NCBI RefSeq assembly: GCF_016595505.1
Contig: NZ_JAENIL010000013.1
Coordinates: forward strand, 1 to 64,000
DNA: 64,000 nt
Direction: 5' to 3'
DNA from: Pelagicoccus mobilis
GTDB taxonomy: Bacteria > Verrucomicrobiota > Verrucomicrobiia > Opitutales > Opitutaceae
The notes below the pieces were generated by a model. The model was not told the origin of the DNA and did not search any database. It was given only the letters and a program-made list of their open reading frames with translations. Below, one piece after another: positions 52,412 through 62,025 of this stretch. Made by a program: the position numbers and the translations under genes. The stretch's first letter is position 1. Every line of letters starts with the position of its first letter.

Positions 52412-53293
52412 TTATGGCAACGACGGAGCATTGCCCTCCTGTTCGAGTTGGATGATTGGTTTCCACTCGTGCCAGTCGCTGTCGGCTTCTTTCTGGAGGG
52501 GGAATTCTGTGTTTTCAGGTGCGAGTTCGCCGTCCTCGAGGTCTTCGGGGGTGGCGAACATGATGCCGCCGGTGAGGACGGATTGAAGGGAGTCTGTTTG
52601 GATTTTTGCTCCGAGCAGGCCGACCTTCATGTCGATGCCGCTTGCGTTCCAGAAGACTGAGTTGGTGCGGACGAGCTTGTCGTAGGGGGAGTTGATGAGG
52701 ATGGTTATGAGAATCGCCGTCGCGTCGGGGGCGAGTTTGGTTTCGACCACCTCGCCGACTTTGAACTGCTTGTAGAGAACGGGCGCTCCCGGATTTAGAG
52801 ATCCGAGTTGGTCAACTCTGAGGGTGTAGTGGTAGCCGAGCTGAGAGCCTTGAAGGGGGGCGCGATCCAGTCCGGTGAAGCGTTTTTTGAAGGGGCCAAT
52901 CCCGGGGGCGACTTGGATGCTGGGACCGCTGAGGATCGTGCCCAATCCAGTGACGCCTTCGAGCCCGATTTGAGGTCGGAGTATCCAAAAATCGGATCCA
53001 TCGCGAGCGAGGCCTTTGGCAGATCGGTTTAGCGTGATGACGGCTTCGACTTCGGAGAGGTCTTTCGAGAGGGCGACAGAATCTACGGTACCGACCGTTA
53101 GTCCCTTGTGTTGAACTTTTGTTTTTCCAGCTTCAAGCCCGGCTCCATCTTGGAACGCCACTGTAACTCGTGGTCCCTCGTTGCGGAGTTCCTTGAAGAT
53201 CATGTAAGCCCCGACTAGGAGGGCTAGCAATGGGACTATCCAAACGAGGATGGAGTTGGGACTGGGACTTTTGGTTTTAGGTGATTGTGTCAC
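52412..53293 (-). CDS. pqiB: PqiB/MlaD-type MCE protein
   Basis: From a GTG at 53293 the protein has 293 residues: one membrane helix (ILVWIVPLLALLVGAYMIFK) and two MCE domains (VTVAFQDGAGLEAGKTKVQH, and later QLGSLNPGAPVLYKQFKVGE). It is shorter than E. coli PqiB, which has three. MCE proteins form lipid-transport bridges between membranes. The last residues EGNAPSLP are encoded by a family D REP element. The PqiA gene lies 41 bases upstream. Confidence 0.88.
   Translation of the reverse strand: MTQSPKTKSPSPNSILVWIVPLLALLVGAYMIFKELRNEGPRVTVAFQDGAGLEAGKTKVQHKGLTVGTVDSVALSKDLSEVEAVITLNRSAKGLARDGSDFWILRPQIGLEGVTGLGTILSGPSIQVAPGIGPFKKRFTGLDRAPLQGSQLGYHYTLRVDQLGSLNPGAPVLYKQFKVGEVVETKLAPDATAILITILINSPYDKLVRTNSVFWNASGIDMKVGLLGAKIQTDSLQSVLTGGIMFATPEDLEDGELAPENTEFPLQKEADSDWHEWKPIIQLEQEGNAPSLP
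52416..52439 (-). repeat. REP-like element, family D, copy 3
   Basis: GGCAACG-ACGGAG-CATTGCC then CTCC. One G-T wobble in the stem. It lies inside the end of the PqiB gene and encodes its C-terminal residues. Confidence 0.8.
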
Positions 53294-53334
53294 TGCGATC
53301 GGTAGTGGGTTCTGTGTCTTTCGAGGAAGGTGGT

Positions 53335-54270
53335 TTATCGTGATTGCGGGCTGGGCAGTTCGAAGCGTTCGACGGCGATCACGGTCAGGATAACGGCTGC
53401 GGCGAAGGCGGGCGCTGCTGGCCCAGGTTTTATCGATGAAAGGGGGCCAAAGTCTATGAGAGTCGCCAGGAATCCGATGAGGAAGATGTCGAGCATGGAC
53501 CAGCGTCCAACGAAGTCGATGAAGCGGTAGGTTTTGCGAGCGAAGGGAGAGGACGACTTTTGCGGAGAGAGTGTTAGGAGCCAGCAAAGGCTTCCGAGTT
53601 TTCCGATCGGTATGAGTATGGAAGCGATGAATACGACTGCTGCTATTCCCCAGGATCCGTGGATGGCGAGTTCAGCGATGCCTCCGAGCAGGGTGCTCTG
53701 AGTGGTGCCTCCGGGACTTGCTATGATGGTGATCGGTAAAGTGAGCGCCGGAATCAGAAGCGCGGATGCTGCGACGATGTAGGAGATGGCTGTCTTTCTA
53801 TTCTTCCAGTGGGGGGCATCTTTGAGTTGAAGCTTTTGCATGACGTAGGTCAGCAAGATGACGCAGGCTAAGAGGAAGTAGAATCCGGGGGCGACTCGAG
53901 AGTTTGCGAGCGAGCCTATTTTGATAAAGGCGACCAGTATTGATAACGCGAATACTTCAGGCATCGCCCAGGTTCGTGCGAATCTCAGAATTCGAATTGC
54001 GAGCCCACGAAATTTGGTTCGTGGGGGTGCGCTTGCGATCGGGAGGAGAAGAATGATGAGGGAGGGAAAAACGAGCAGGAAGAGCTCTGCGACGAGCCCA
54101 AGGAGTTCTTGCTGGTTGCTTCGGAAGGTACTTCCGATATCGAGCAGGCGGGCGGAGTTCGAGAGTCCGAACTTCTCGACCTCTGCCAGCGGAAAGTGCA
54201 GGGCGAATAGCCAGCAGATTGTCGCAGCGAGGGAAAGAGGGAGGAGCGTTTGTTGGGGAGGTTTAGCCAC
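53335..54270 (-). CDS. pqiA: PqiA-type membrane protein
   Basis: A 311-residue integral membrane protein with about eight helices. LLPLSLAATICWLFALHFPL opens the first unit; FVGRWSMLDIFLIGFLATLI in the second is the PqiA signature region. PqiA works with the MCE protein PqiB in envelope lipid traffic. The zinc-ribbon cysteines of E. coli PqiA are not visible. Confidence 0.88.
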   Translation of the reverse strand: MAKPPQQTLLPLSLAATICWLFALHFPLAEVEKFGLSNSARLLDIGSTFRSNQQELLGLVAELFLLVFPSLIILLLPIASAPPRTKFRGLAIRILRFARTWAMPEVFALSILVAFIKIGSLANSRVAPGFYFLLACVILLTYVMQKLQLKDAPHWKNRKTAISYIVAASALLIPALTLPITIIASPGGTTQSTLLGGIAELAIHGSWGIAAVVFIASILIPIGKLGSLCWLLTLSPQKSSSPFARKTYRFIDFVGRWSMLDIFLIGFLATLIDFGPLSSIKPGPAAPAFAAAVILTVIAVERFELPSPQSR

Positions 54271-54563
54271 AAGCGGTGATTGGGTTGGCTCGGCTTTCTA
54301 TAGTTCGAACGCGAGCTATGGCTTGGTGATACACGTTTTAGGGCTGAGAGGTTACTTGTCGGCGCGGGCAATTGGGCGGATGTTAGGTTGAGAGAGTGTG
54401 GGGGCGAGATGAATTCTGGGCTGATTGATTCGTTTTTCCGGGGGAACGGCTAATTGGAATAATTAGCGCGACTACAAACGCATGCTATGGGCTGCATCTG
54501 AAGTTGAGACGGGTGCGGAGTGGGCGTTGTTGTTCATTGCGTCCGTGATAAGTGGATTCGCGA

Positions 54564-55790
54564 ATGGTTATGGAGTCTCTAGATTTTGGAAGGGTAGGTT
54601 TGTTGGCGAAGAGCTTTGGCTTGGGGCTGGGTCTGTTTGTTGGAGCTCAGGGCGTGAGCTCGGCTGAATTGAAGATCGATGGGTCGATGTTGATGCTGGC
54701 GATGGGACGAGACTATGGAGGAGAGGTGGAAGGTGAAAGCGTGAGCGCGTCGCTGACCTTGGATTTCGAGTCAGACTTGTCGGACGCGCTCAGGGTGGGC
54801 GCCCAATTGCTGCATGTGGAGCGGCTGGATGAGAGTGGTATCGTCGATGCGGGTTATTGGCTCTCGAATGACTCTACGAGTGAAGTGAACGAGCTCTACC
54901 TGGATTGGAAACTGGTGGGGTTTGGTTCGGGCAGCTCACGCCTTAAGATCGGGCGTCAGTCTGCGGGGTTTGACTTCATGCCGAGTTACAAGGTGCGTCA
55001 CAAGTCGCAGGCGTTTGAAGGGATACGCTTCGAGACGAAGGTTGCGAACGGAGTGGCTCTCGATTTTGGCCACGTCGAGCGTTGCAGCTCTTGGTCGTGT
55101 CGGGAAGGTGGGCCTTCTACGGTAAACGCGGATTTCATCGATTTCAGCGAGCGTCTTGGATTTGGGGGTGGAGACCGCGGAGTGCAGTTTGCTTCGGCGG
55201 CGTGGGAAGTGAACGACGCTTTGAGGATTAGTGGATACGATTACTATGCTGATGGCTTTTATAACAATATGGGTGGGAAGCTCGCGTACCGTTTGCCTCG
55301 GACTGAAGCCGAGGGAGATTGGATCGTATCCGCGCATTTTGTACGGCAGGACGGAATGAGTGGTGGAGCGATGTCGGCGCATGAGGCCGACATGTTGGAG
55401 CTGAATCTGCGGCGTCAGGTGGGTGGCCTGACTTTGGATACTGGTTGGGCGCATGTTGGAAGGGGGTCGGACCTGGCGGCTCCCTTTCGCACTTCGTTTG
55501 TCATTGATGCGACACTGCTTTGGTACACCGAGCAGTATGCTGCGGGATCGGACTCGTTGTATCTGAAGTCTGTTTACAGGACAGGGCCGTGGACTTTGGT
55601 GGGCGTGCTGGTCGGAGCGTTTCACGCGAATGACAAGGAGTCGCAGGAGTTCGATACGGTGATCAAGTATGCGTTTGAGAACGATGTTTGGGTCGCGTTC
55701 AAAGGGGGCTTGGGGCGTCGCCGCTTTGATGAAGGGGCGCCGGGACAGGATGCGACTGACTTACGGCTATTTGTTGGGTACTCGTTCTAA
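54564..55790 (+). CDS. Outer-membrane porin-like beta-barrel
   Basis: A 408-residue protein with a signal peptide ending near GVSSAEL. Alternating polar/apolar stretches (for example LTLDFESDLSDALRVGAQLL, RLKIGRQSAGFDFMPSYK) and a terminal LRLFVGYSF with C-terminal phenylalanine are typical of beta-barrel porins (OprD or alginate-export-like). Start chosen among ATGs at 54564 and 54570. Substrate unknown. Confidence 0.8.
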   Translation: MVMESLDFGRVGLLAKSFGLGLGLFVGAQGVSSAELKIDGSMLMLAMGRDYGGEVEGESVSASLTLDFESDLSDALRVGAQLLHVERLDESGIVDAGYWLSNDSTSEVNELYLDWKLVGFGSGSSRLKIGRQSAGFDFMPSYKVRHKSQAFEGIRFETKVANGVALDFGHVERCSSWSCREGGPSTVNADFIDFSERLGFGGGDRGVQFASAAWEVNDALRISGYDYYADGFYNNMGGKLAYRLPRTEAEGDWIVSAHFVRQDGMSGGAMSAHEADMLELNLRRQVGGLTLDTGWAHVGRGSDLAAPFRTSFVIDATLLWYTEQYAAGSDSLYLKSVYRTGPWTLVGVLVGAFHANDKESQEFDTVIKYAFENDVWVAFKGGLGRRRFDEGAPGQDATDLRLFVGYSF

Positions 55791-55950
55791 AGGGTGCGAA
55801 CTGGGAGGTGGTGTGAGACGCTTTCCGCACGCGACGTTTTCGGTGTCGACTATTAGAGGGGAGGTTCTCGGTTGTTTGTCGATTTAATGTTACGTAGAAA
55901 CACTCAGAATTGGCTTGAGTGTTGATGGTGTTTGGTGGTTCCAGTTAGGG

Positions 55951-58900
55951 ATGCTTTTTCGCAGTTTTGTTACCCTTTGTTGTTTTGTATCCTTAGCTCA
56001 GCTTGTTTTTCCGAGCGTGGATGGTGATCAGGTGAATGAGGCTCTTGATATTCCAGACGAGTCGGGATTGGTCTGGTGGGAGTTTTACAACAACTCTAGT
56101 GCGGATTTAGAAGTTGTTGATGATGAGGATGCTGAGGGTGGAAAAGCTCTCAAGGTTTTGGTGCCGGCTAATCAGGAGGTTTTGTTTATGGCTCACCGCT
56201 TGGAGGATCCGAGTCAGGTACATTTCCGATACAAGTTGGAAGCTGCTGCGGGCCTTGAGTTTAATGTTGAAGCCTACATGGGCGGTTGGAGCGAGTTGGT
56301 GGATCTACCGACGGATGTTCTGGGCGAATGGAGGTCTGCGGTAGCCCCGAACGAGTATTTGGAGGAATGGGGGTGGAAGCTGAAGGCTGGAAGCGAAGAG
56401 TGTGTGGTGTACTTAGATGCTCTTTCCACGGAGGAAGGTTTCCGTATCGTCAAAAGTGGCTGGGGAGCTGAGGTGACGGTGGAGCCGGTGCGTGAGCTGT
56501 ATCAGGTAGGAGAGTACGTCACGGTCGCGGCGGTTCCAGACGACGATGGACTGGAGTTCTTGTATTGGGATGGATGGTTTCAGGACCTTGGAGCTGAGTG
56601 GTCTGGCGTGTTTACAGAGGGGGGAGAGCCGATCCCGTTTCTAGAAGCTGTGGCGGGGCGTCGTTTCGACTTTGGGGAGGTGCAGGCCTATCTTCCGGTT
56701 AAGACGCTGCTCGGGACTGAAATTTCAACGGATGGAGCGTTGCAGGGGGTGTCTGTGGCGTTTGTTGAGCCGCATGCTTCGGGAAAGATATTCTGGGATA
56801 TTGAAGGACCCGGTCGGCTTCGCTTCGAATATGGGGGAGAGTTAAAGAGCGTTTATTTTGGACCAGGACATTACCGGCACTCCATTGAGATTTCAGAGGA
56901 AGGGGATCTTCGAGAGGTTTCCTTCGAGAAGGGGTATCGGATCCAAGTGAACACTATGGGGATGGGAGCTGTTGCGGGCGACTTCGCTTCGGGGGGAGTC
57001 GCTGGGATAGGGGACTTGCTGGAGTTGAGAGCGATCCCGGAAGACGGCTGGGAGTTTTTGGGCTGGAAAGGCATCGTCGAATCTAGCGAAGAGGAGATCG
57101 AGTTTGTAGTCCGATCGGCAGGAGAGTTGGTTGCTGAGTTTGGCAAGGTGGTAGAGTCACCGGTGTTGGAAGCCTTCCAGGTGGGGTCGCCAGATTGGGT
57201 GGTTAGTGGTTCTGGCGATGATGCGGTGATCGCAGCGAAAGGAAGCGTTGGTTCTGAGGAGAAGAGTGCGTTGGCGTGGAGAGTGAAGGGACCGGGCGTC
57301 TTTTCGTTTGATGCGAAATCGATGGCTGACTCGCTTCGCGTCTACGTGAACGGCAAGGACTTGAAGCATATCGAGAATTCGGATGCTCCGAAAAGCTATG
57401 CCTTCGAGCTGGACGGTTCGGCTCGTCTGATTGAGATATGGAATGACTATGCGAGGGAGATTGATATCGAGCTGAGCAATCTATCTTGGGAACCCGGATG
57501 GGAACTCAACGTGAGAGAGCCGTCCGGTGGCAGGATCGATGGATACGCGGTCGGGACACATCGTGTCCAGCAGGGCGAGAAGGTGAGTCTAACGGCTGTT
57601 CCAGAAGATGGATACGAATTTTTGCGTTGGGAGGGGGATGTCTCGGGGAATTCGAGAGAGTTGTCCTTTACGATGTACAGAGAGATGGAGGTTAAAGCTG
57701 TCTTTTCTAAGGACTTTTCCGGGCATTCCTTGGTCAGCCGGCAGGGCGGTGTAGGAGATTGGACGATCGAAGAGGGGATCGTTAAGTCTCCTGCGAGTCT
57801 TGAACCCGGCGAGAAGAGTTACCTCTTTGGCAGCGTGGTCGGGCCGGCTCGGATCCGTGTGATCGAACCAGCCCCGACAAATGGCAGAGCAACTTTTCGG
57901 GTTATCAACTCTGATATCGACTTGGCTCGGTCGCTTCCTCTTTCGGGCGGGGCAAACGCTTACATCCCAATTCCTGAGGGAACTCACGAGTTTCAGATCT
58001 CTATCGAACGTGCCATAGACGACTACTATTATCCGATGCAGTTTGAGCTACTCGCTGACTATCAGGTCAGGCTGAGCGCGTTGAATGGCTCTGTGAGCAC
58101 GGAACCGGAGTTGGTGGCCGACGAGCCCTGGAACTCAAACAGCTTTCCGTATGTGCCTCACGGTACGGAGTTGAGCGTCACGGCTGTTGGGATTGAGGGA
58201 ACTGTGTTCGACAAGTGGACGGGAACACTCAGTGGCGCAGGGGCAAGTGAGAGTATCGTTGTCGAATCGGCAGTCGTCTCGGAGGCGGCTTTCTTACCTA
58301 GTCAACTAGAGGTGGGCGGGATTCTCTGGACGATCGATAAGCCGGAGTCCGTCTATGTTGGGCCGAACTTCACGGATGCGATCGGGTTTAACAACGCTAA
58401 CCCGGAAGTTGAGTTAAGCGCTGAGGTGGTGGGACCGGGAATTTTGTCGATTTCCAAACAGCATTTGCTTGGTTTAGAATACCGGCTTGGCGACTCGGGG
58501 CCGTTTGAGGTTTGGCCTGGGCATATCGATATCCTGGAGGGAGCTCATACGGTCACATTGCGTGCTCAAGTACCTGAATATGCAATCGTCGAGCTCGATC
58601 GTCATTGGCCTTGGAGTGGATTGTATCCAGTTCGCTACTATAGTGGGTACCCTGTGGTGCAGCTTAACTCCTCGCCCTACGGAGGAGATGTTAACTTGGA
58701 ACCAAGCGGCTTTATCCATGAAGCGGGGACGGAGGTTGCTGTTTCTGTATTAGTTGACGAAGGGAATGTATTCAAAGGTTGGAGACCGCCGCACGATGCG
58801 AAAGGCAGTGCTTTCAACATAACGGTAGACGGCCCTTATGAGTTTGATCCGATCTTCGAAGCGGAACGTGAACAGGGGGGACTGACCTGGTTGTATGAAG

Positions 58901-61900
58901 GGCCTGTGCCAACGGCGGGAAAATGGGGATCTAATCCGTTTGAAGGCGTGTTTTTCTGGAACACGGATACCTTCGCAGAAGGCGAAGTGGCAAGAGCGAC
59001 GACTAGCGTTGTTGGTCCTGGAGTCTTGTGGCTTGATGTCGATCCCGTGTATGGGGATATTGTTCTGGCGAGCGACTTTTTTGTGGATGGGGCGAAGGTT
59101 GAACTTGTCGAAACCTTAGGCCCACGTGATAAGGCAATGGGCGTTGTGCTGGAGGAGGGAGTCCATCAAGTCGCTCTTGAGGTGACGCCAGATGAGTCGT
59201 CGGGTTCTTCGATCAAGAGAGTGTACGTGCCAAACTTTCAGACCGAGTTTAGTGTGCAGGCTAGTTCCTACTCAGCTACGATCACAGGCGGAAACGGTAC
59301 GGGGCTGTACGGGTTTGGCGAGATCGCGGAGTTTGAGGCTCCGGAAACCGATGATAACGGTCGGAGCTTTTACCGCTGGCGGACTCGAGATTATCCTGCG
59401 GTAATTGTATCCGAAGACCGGATGCTGAGACTTGAGGTCGAGCGGGAAGTGTCTCTGATCGCGGAGTACACTGACGAGGTGATTGAGCGGTTTGATGTGG
59501 GAACGCTTATTGGAGTCGGCGAAGGCGTGTCCCAAGTGAACTTGAAGGCTGGGCCTGATGGGGGGCGCGTTTATGAAATCGCGGATCAATCTTGGTTGCA
59601 GCTTACGGTTAGCGAGGATACTGTTGTGACGTTCAATGCGTTGTTCGAGGAGGGGAGCCCCGGAACGTTGTCGTATGGTGTTGGATACGGAGATCGAGTG
59701 CTCTTGGAAGACGAGTTGGGCTGGGTTCGTTGTAGCTTGTTTGTAGAGGGTGGCCGCACCTTGACGTTGAAGTCCTCTAGAAATTCTGTGGGTGGGTATA
59801 TTTCGGATGTGAATGTCGCACCTGGATGGGGACCGTCGTATGCTGTGCCCCTTGCGCATGAAATGTCGTCCGAGCAACAGGGGGATGGAGGCGTCGAGCT
59901 GGAGATTGATCTTCAATCAGAGCCTTTGTTTTCTATGTGGACGATCGATGGTGAGCTGGTATCGGGAGACGCCACTCTCGCGGTTGCGCAGGGCTTCAAC
60001 AAGGTGGTTCGTCCGACATTCCGCAGAGTTTTGGAAAGTGAGTTGGGGCGGATCATATTGAATCACGAGCGAGCTTGGAATCAAAGCTCGGATCTAGGGA
60101 TCGACGAGGTGGACGAAGTGCTCGGCACGATCGTGCATCATTTCAGGTGGTCGGCCCGTCGGGTTGAAGGGGGACCTCTTGAGTCTGCGCTCACTCTGGA
60201 GGTTGAGGGACCCAAATTTATGGTCTTTGGGCGCGGTGTTCGAGAAGAGATTTTTTCGGTGTTTGTGGACGGCGAGCCTGCGCTTATTGTTGATCGTCCG
60301 TTGGAGAATTGGAAGGTCGGCGTACAGATACCGGAAGGGGCGAGCGAGGTGACGCTGCATGTTGATTGGTCGGGTGAAAATAAATACGGCGGATGGATCG
60401 ATGGCTTCGAGTTTTTCGACGATGTTTTTGTGGCTGAAACCTCTAGTGAGTTTGGTCGCAGCATTCCTCAGCGAGGGGTGGGTTGGTACGATTTGGGTGA
60501 AGTGACCGAGTTTATTCCAATACCAAATGTTGGATACGTGTTTTCAGGTTGGCTACCTCCGTATGAGAACGAATCGATCGAGTTAAGTATCCGAGCTGGT
60601 ATCGATCCTGAACCTATAGCCGTCTTCAGTGGCGATGGGATTTCTGAATACGAGGTCGATGGTAGAGTTTGGAGAGGTGCTGACATCGAGTACACAAAAG
60701 GCGCGATTGAGGACGGGGATGAAGCGAGCTATCGTCATACTTTCGAGTATGTGGGATCGGGCACGGGATCTATTTCGACCGGGATTGAGGGGCCGGCGGT
60801 TCTTTGGCTGGACGAGGAAGCTCTTGAGAATTTCTCCAAGTTCAGGTTGGACGGGAAGACCCTTTTAGAGTCGCTCACGATCGTAAAGGCGAGTAGCGGC
60901 GATGGTGTGCTGGTTGGCATTCCGTCCGGGAAGCACGTTTTCGAGATCGCGCTCAACAATTATTACAAGCGATTCGTCTTTGACGGAAGTCTTGAAGTCA
61001 TTCCTGGGTACTTGCTCGAGGCTAAGGGTGTGGGCGGCGAGGTCGCTGTGACTCCGGATCGATCCATTTTTGCGCTAGGTGAAACCGTGCGTGTAGAAGG
61101 CGTCATCGAGGAGTGGCTTGGAGTGCCGGAGGGCGCGACGATGCTTGACGACGGCTATTCCTTAGAGGTCGATGACCATCTTTCGATTCGAGGTCTCGTT
61201 TGGGAGGAGCAAACGCTTTTCGGATTCCCATTCCAGAAAGCAAGCAATGGGGCTTGGATGTGGAAAGGCACCTACTATGAGTCGCCCTTATTTAATCAGA
61301 GCGGAGATGTGTACTTGAAACTAAGCGGGCTGGAGAACGGCTTGTTCGAGTACCAGTTTGATTTTTGGAGAAATTCGATTCCGGAGACGCTGGCCCCTCG
61401 AGTTTTGCTCAATGGAAATTCGATCCCGTATGTCCTAGATTGGTGGGGGAATGGTCGCTATCTGGAGGGAGCCCTTCCAATTTCCGGAGAATCGGATGAG
61501 GTGATATTCGAGATCGTAGATAATCGAATTTGGTCTCAATACGACTTGCAGGTCTACCTGCGTTCGCTGGTTCATAAGAGCGAGGAGGTGCCTGGATACC
61601 TCGAGGACTGGATACGTCGTGTCGGGTTTGTGCCGAACAAGTATTCAGTTTTCGATACGGTTAGAGATTACGATTTGGACGGAATTCCTAATTTTGTGGA
61701 GTACGATTTGGGATTTGATCCGCAGATTGTGACGTCGCCTCTTTCGATTGGGCCGCGATCTGATGGTGGGTTGTACGTATCTTTGGCGGGGCTGACTGAA
61801 GAGCAAAAGAGCAAGTATGTTCTACGTGCTATGCAAGGTGGTGTCGACGTAGACCCTGACACGGTCCTCGAGCCGATCGTTGTTTTCGAAAACTCTGAAT

Positions 61901-62010
61901 ACAGGAAGGTTCGTGAGTCTGTGGCGCGTGACGGTTCGCTAATGTTCTATTACGAGTACTTGGGTGAAATCCCGGATTTCGAAGCCTTGCTCGAGGAGAT
62001 TGCTGAGTAG
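55951..62010 (+). CDS. Giant secreted modular protein with InlB-like repeats
   Basis: A 2019-residue protein from the ATG at 55951 with a signal peptide (FVTLCCFVSLAQLVF). It is built of about eight cycles of two modules: a beta-sandwich-like segment with G-P-(G/A)-x-L/F (GPGRLRFEYGG, GPGVFSFDAKS, GPGILSISKQ, GPGVLWLDVD, GPAVLWLDEE) and an InlB-type bacterial repeat with W (EDGWEFLGWKG, EDGYEFLRWEG, TVFDKWTGTL, NVFKGWRPP, YVFSGWLPP). It closes with a D-x-D-x-x-x-x-x-N-F-V-E-Y calcium-type segment (~1905). Probably a cell-surface or adhesive protein; function unknown. Confidence 0.85.
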   Translation: MLFRSFVTLCCFVSLAQLVFPSVDGDQVNEALDIPDESGLVWWEFYNNSSADLEVVDDEDAEGGKALKVLVPANQEVLFMAHRLEDPSQVHFRYKLEAAAGLEFNVEAYMGGWSELVDLPTDVLGEWRSAVAPNEYLEEWGWKLKAGSEECVVYLDALSTEEGFRIVKSGWGAEVTVEPVRELYQVGEYVTVAAVPDDDGLEFLYWDGWFQDLGAEWSGVFTEGGEPIPFLEAVAGRRFDFGEVQAYLPVKTLLGTEISTDGALQGVSVAFVEPHASGKIFWDIEGPGRLRFEYGGELKSVYFGPGHYRHSIEISEEGDLREVSFEKGYRIQVNTMGMGAVAGDFASGGVAGIGDLLELRAIPEDGWEFLGWKGIVESSEEEIEFVVRSAGELVAEFGKVVESPVLEAFQVGSPDWVVSGSGDDAVIAAKGSVGSEEKSALAWRVKGPGVFSFDAKSMADSLRVYVNGKDLKHIENSDAPKSYAFELDGSARLIEIWNDYAREIDIELSNLSWEPGWELNVREPSGGRIDGYAVGTHRVQQGEKVSLTAVPEDGYEFLRWEGDVSGNSRELSFTMYREMEVKAVFSKDFSGHSLVSRQGGVGDWTIEEGIVKSPASLEPGEKSYLFGSVVGPARIRVIEPAPTNGRATFRVINSDIDLARSLPLSGGANAYIPIPEGTHEFQISIERAIDDYYYPMQFELLADYQVRLSALNGSVSTEPELVADEPWNSNSFPYVPHGTELSVTAVGIEGTVFDKWTGTLSGAGASESIVVESAVVSEAAFLPSQLEVGGILWTIDKPESVYVGPNFTDAIGFNNANPEVELSAEVVGPGILSISKQHLLGLEYRLGDSGPFEVWPGHIDILEGAHTVTLRAQVPEYAIVELDRHWPWSGLYPVRYYSGYPVVQLNSSPYGGDVNLEPSGFIHEAGTEVAVSVLVDEGNVFKGWRPPHDAKGSAFNITVDGPYEFDPIFEAEREQGGLTWLYEGPVPTAGKWGSNPFEGVFFWNTDTFAEGEVARATTSVVGPGVLWLDVDPVYGDIVLASDFFVDGAKVELVETLGPRDKAMGVVLEEGVHQVALEVTPDESSGSSIKRVYVPNFQTEFSVQASSYSATITGGNGTGLYGFGEIAEFEAPETDDNGRSFYRWRTRDYPAVIVSEDRMLRLEVEREVSLIAEYTDEVIERFDVGTLIGVGEGVSQVNLKAGPDGGRVYEIADQSWLQLTVSEDTVVTFNALFEEGSPGTLSYGVGYGDRVLLEDELGWVRCSLFVEGGRTLTLKSSRNSVGGYISDVNVAPGWGPSYAVPLAHEMSSEQQGDGGVELEIDLQSEPLFSMWTIDGELVSGDATLAVAQGFNKVVRPTFRRVLESELGRIILNHERAWNQSSDLGIDEVDEVLGTIVHHFRWSARRVEGGPLESALTLEVEGPKFMVFGRGVREEIFSVFVDGEPALIVDRPLENWKVGVQIPEGASEVTLHVDWSGENKYGGWIDGFEFFDDVFVAETSSEFGRSIPQRGVGWYDLGEVTEFIPIPNVGYVFSGWLPPYENESIELSIRAGIDPEPIAVFSGDGISEYEVDGRVWRGADIEYTKGAIEDGDEASYRHTFEYVGSGTGSISTGIEGPAVLWLDEEALENFSKFRLDGKTLLESLTIVKASSGDGVLVGIPSGKHVFEIALNNYYKRFVFDGSLEVIPGYLLEAKGVGGEVAVTPDRSIFALGETVRVEGVIEEWLGVPEGATMLDDGYSLEVDDHLSIRGLVWEEQTLFGFPFQKASNGAWMWKGTYYESPLFNQSGDVYLKLSGLENGLFEYQFDFWRNSIPETLAPRVLLNGNSIPYVLDWWGNGRYLEGALPISGESDEVIFEIVDNRIWSQYDLQVYLRSLVHKSEEVPGYLEDWIRRVGFVPNKYSVFDTVRDYDLDGIPNFVEYDLGFDPQIVTSPLSIGPRSDGGLYVSLAGLTEEQKSKYVLRAMQGGVDVDPDTVLEPIVVFENSEYRKVRESVARDGSLMFYYEYLGEIPDFEALLEEIAE

Positions 62011-62025
62011 CTGACTCGGGCTGTC

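Noticed and set aside
54482-54667. Open frame of 61 codons before the porin gene
   Set aside because: It overlaps the porin start in another frame and has no Shine-Dalgarno or conserved feature.
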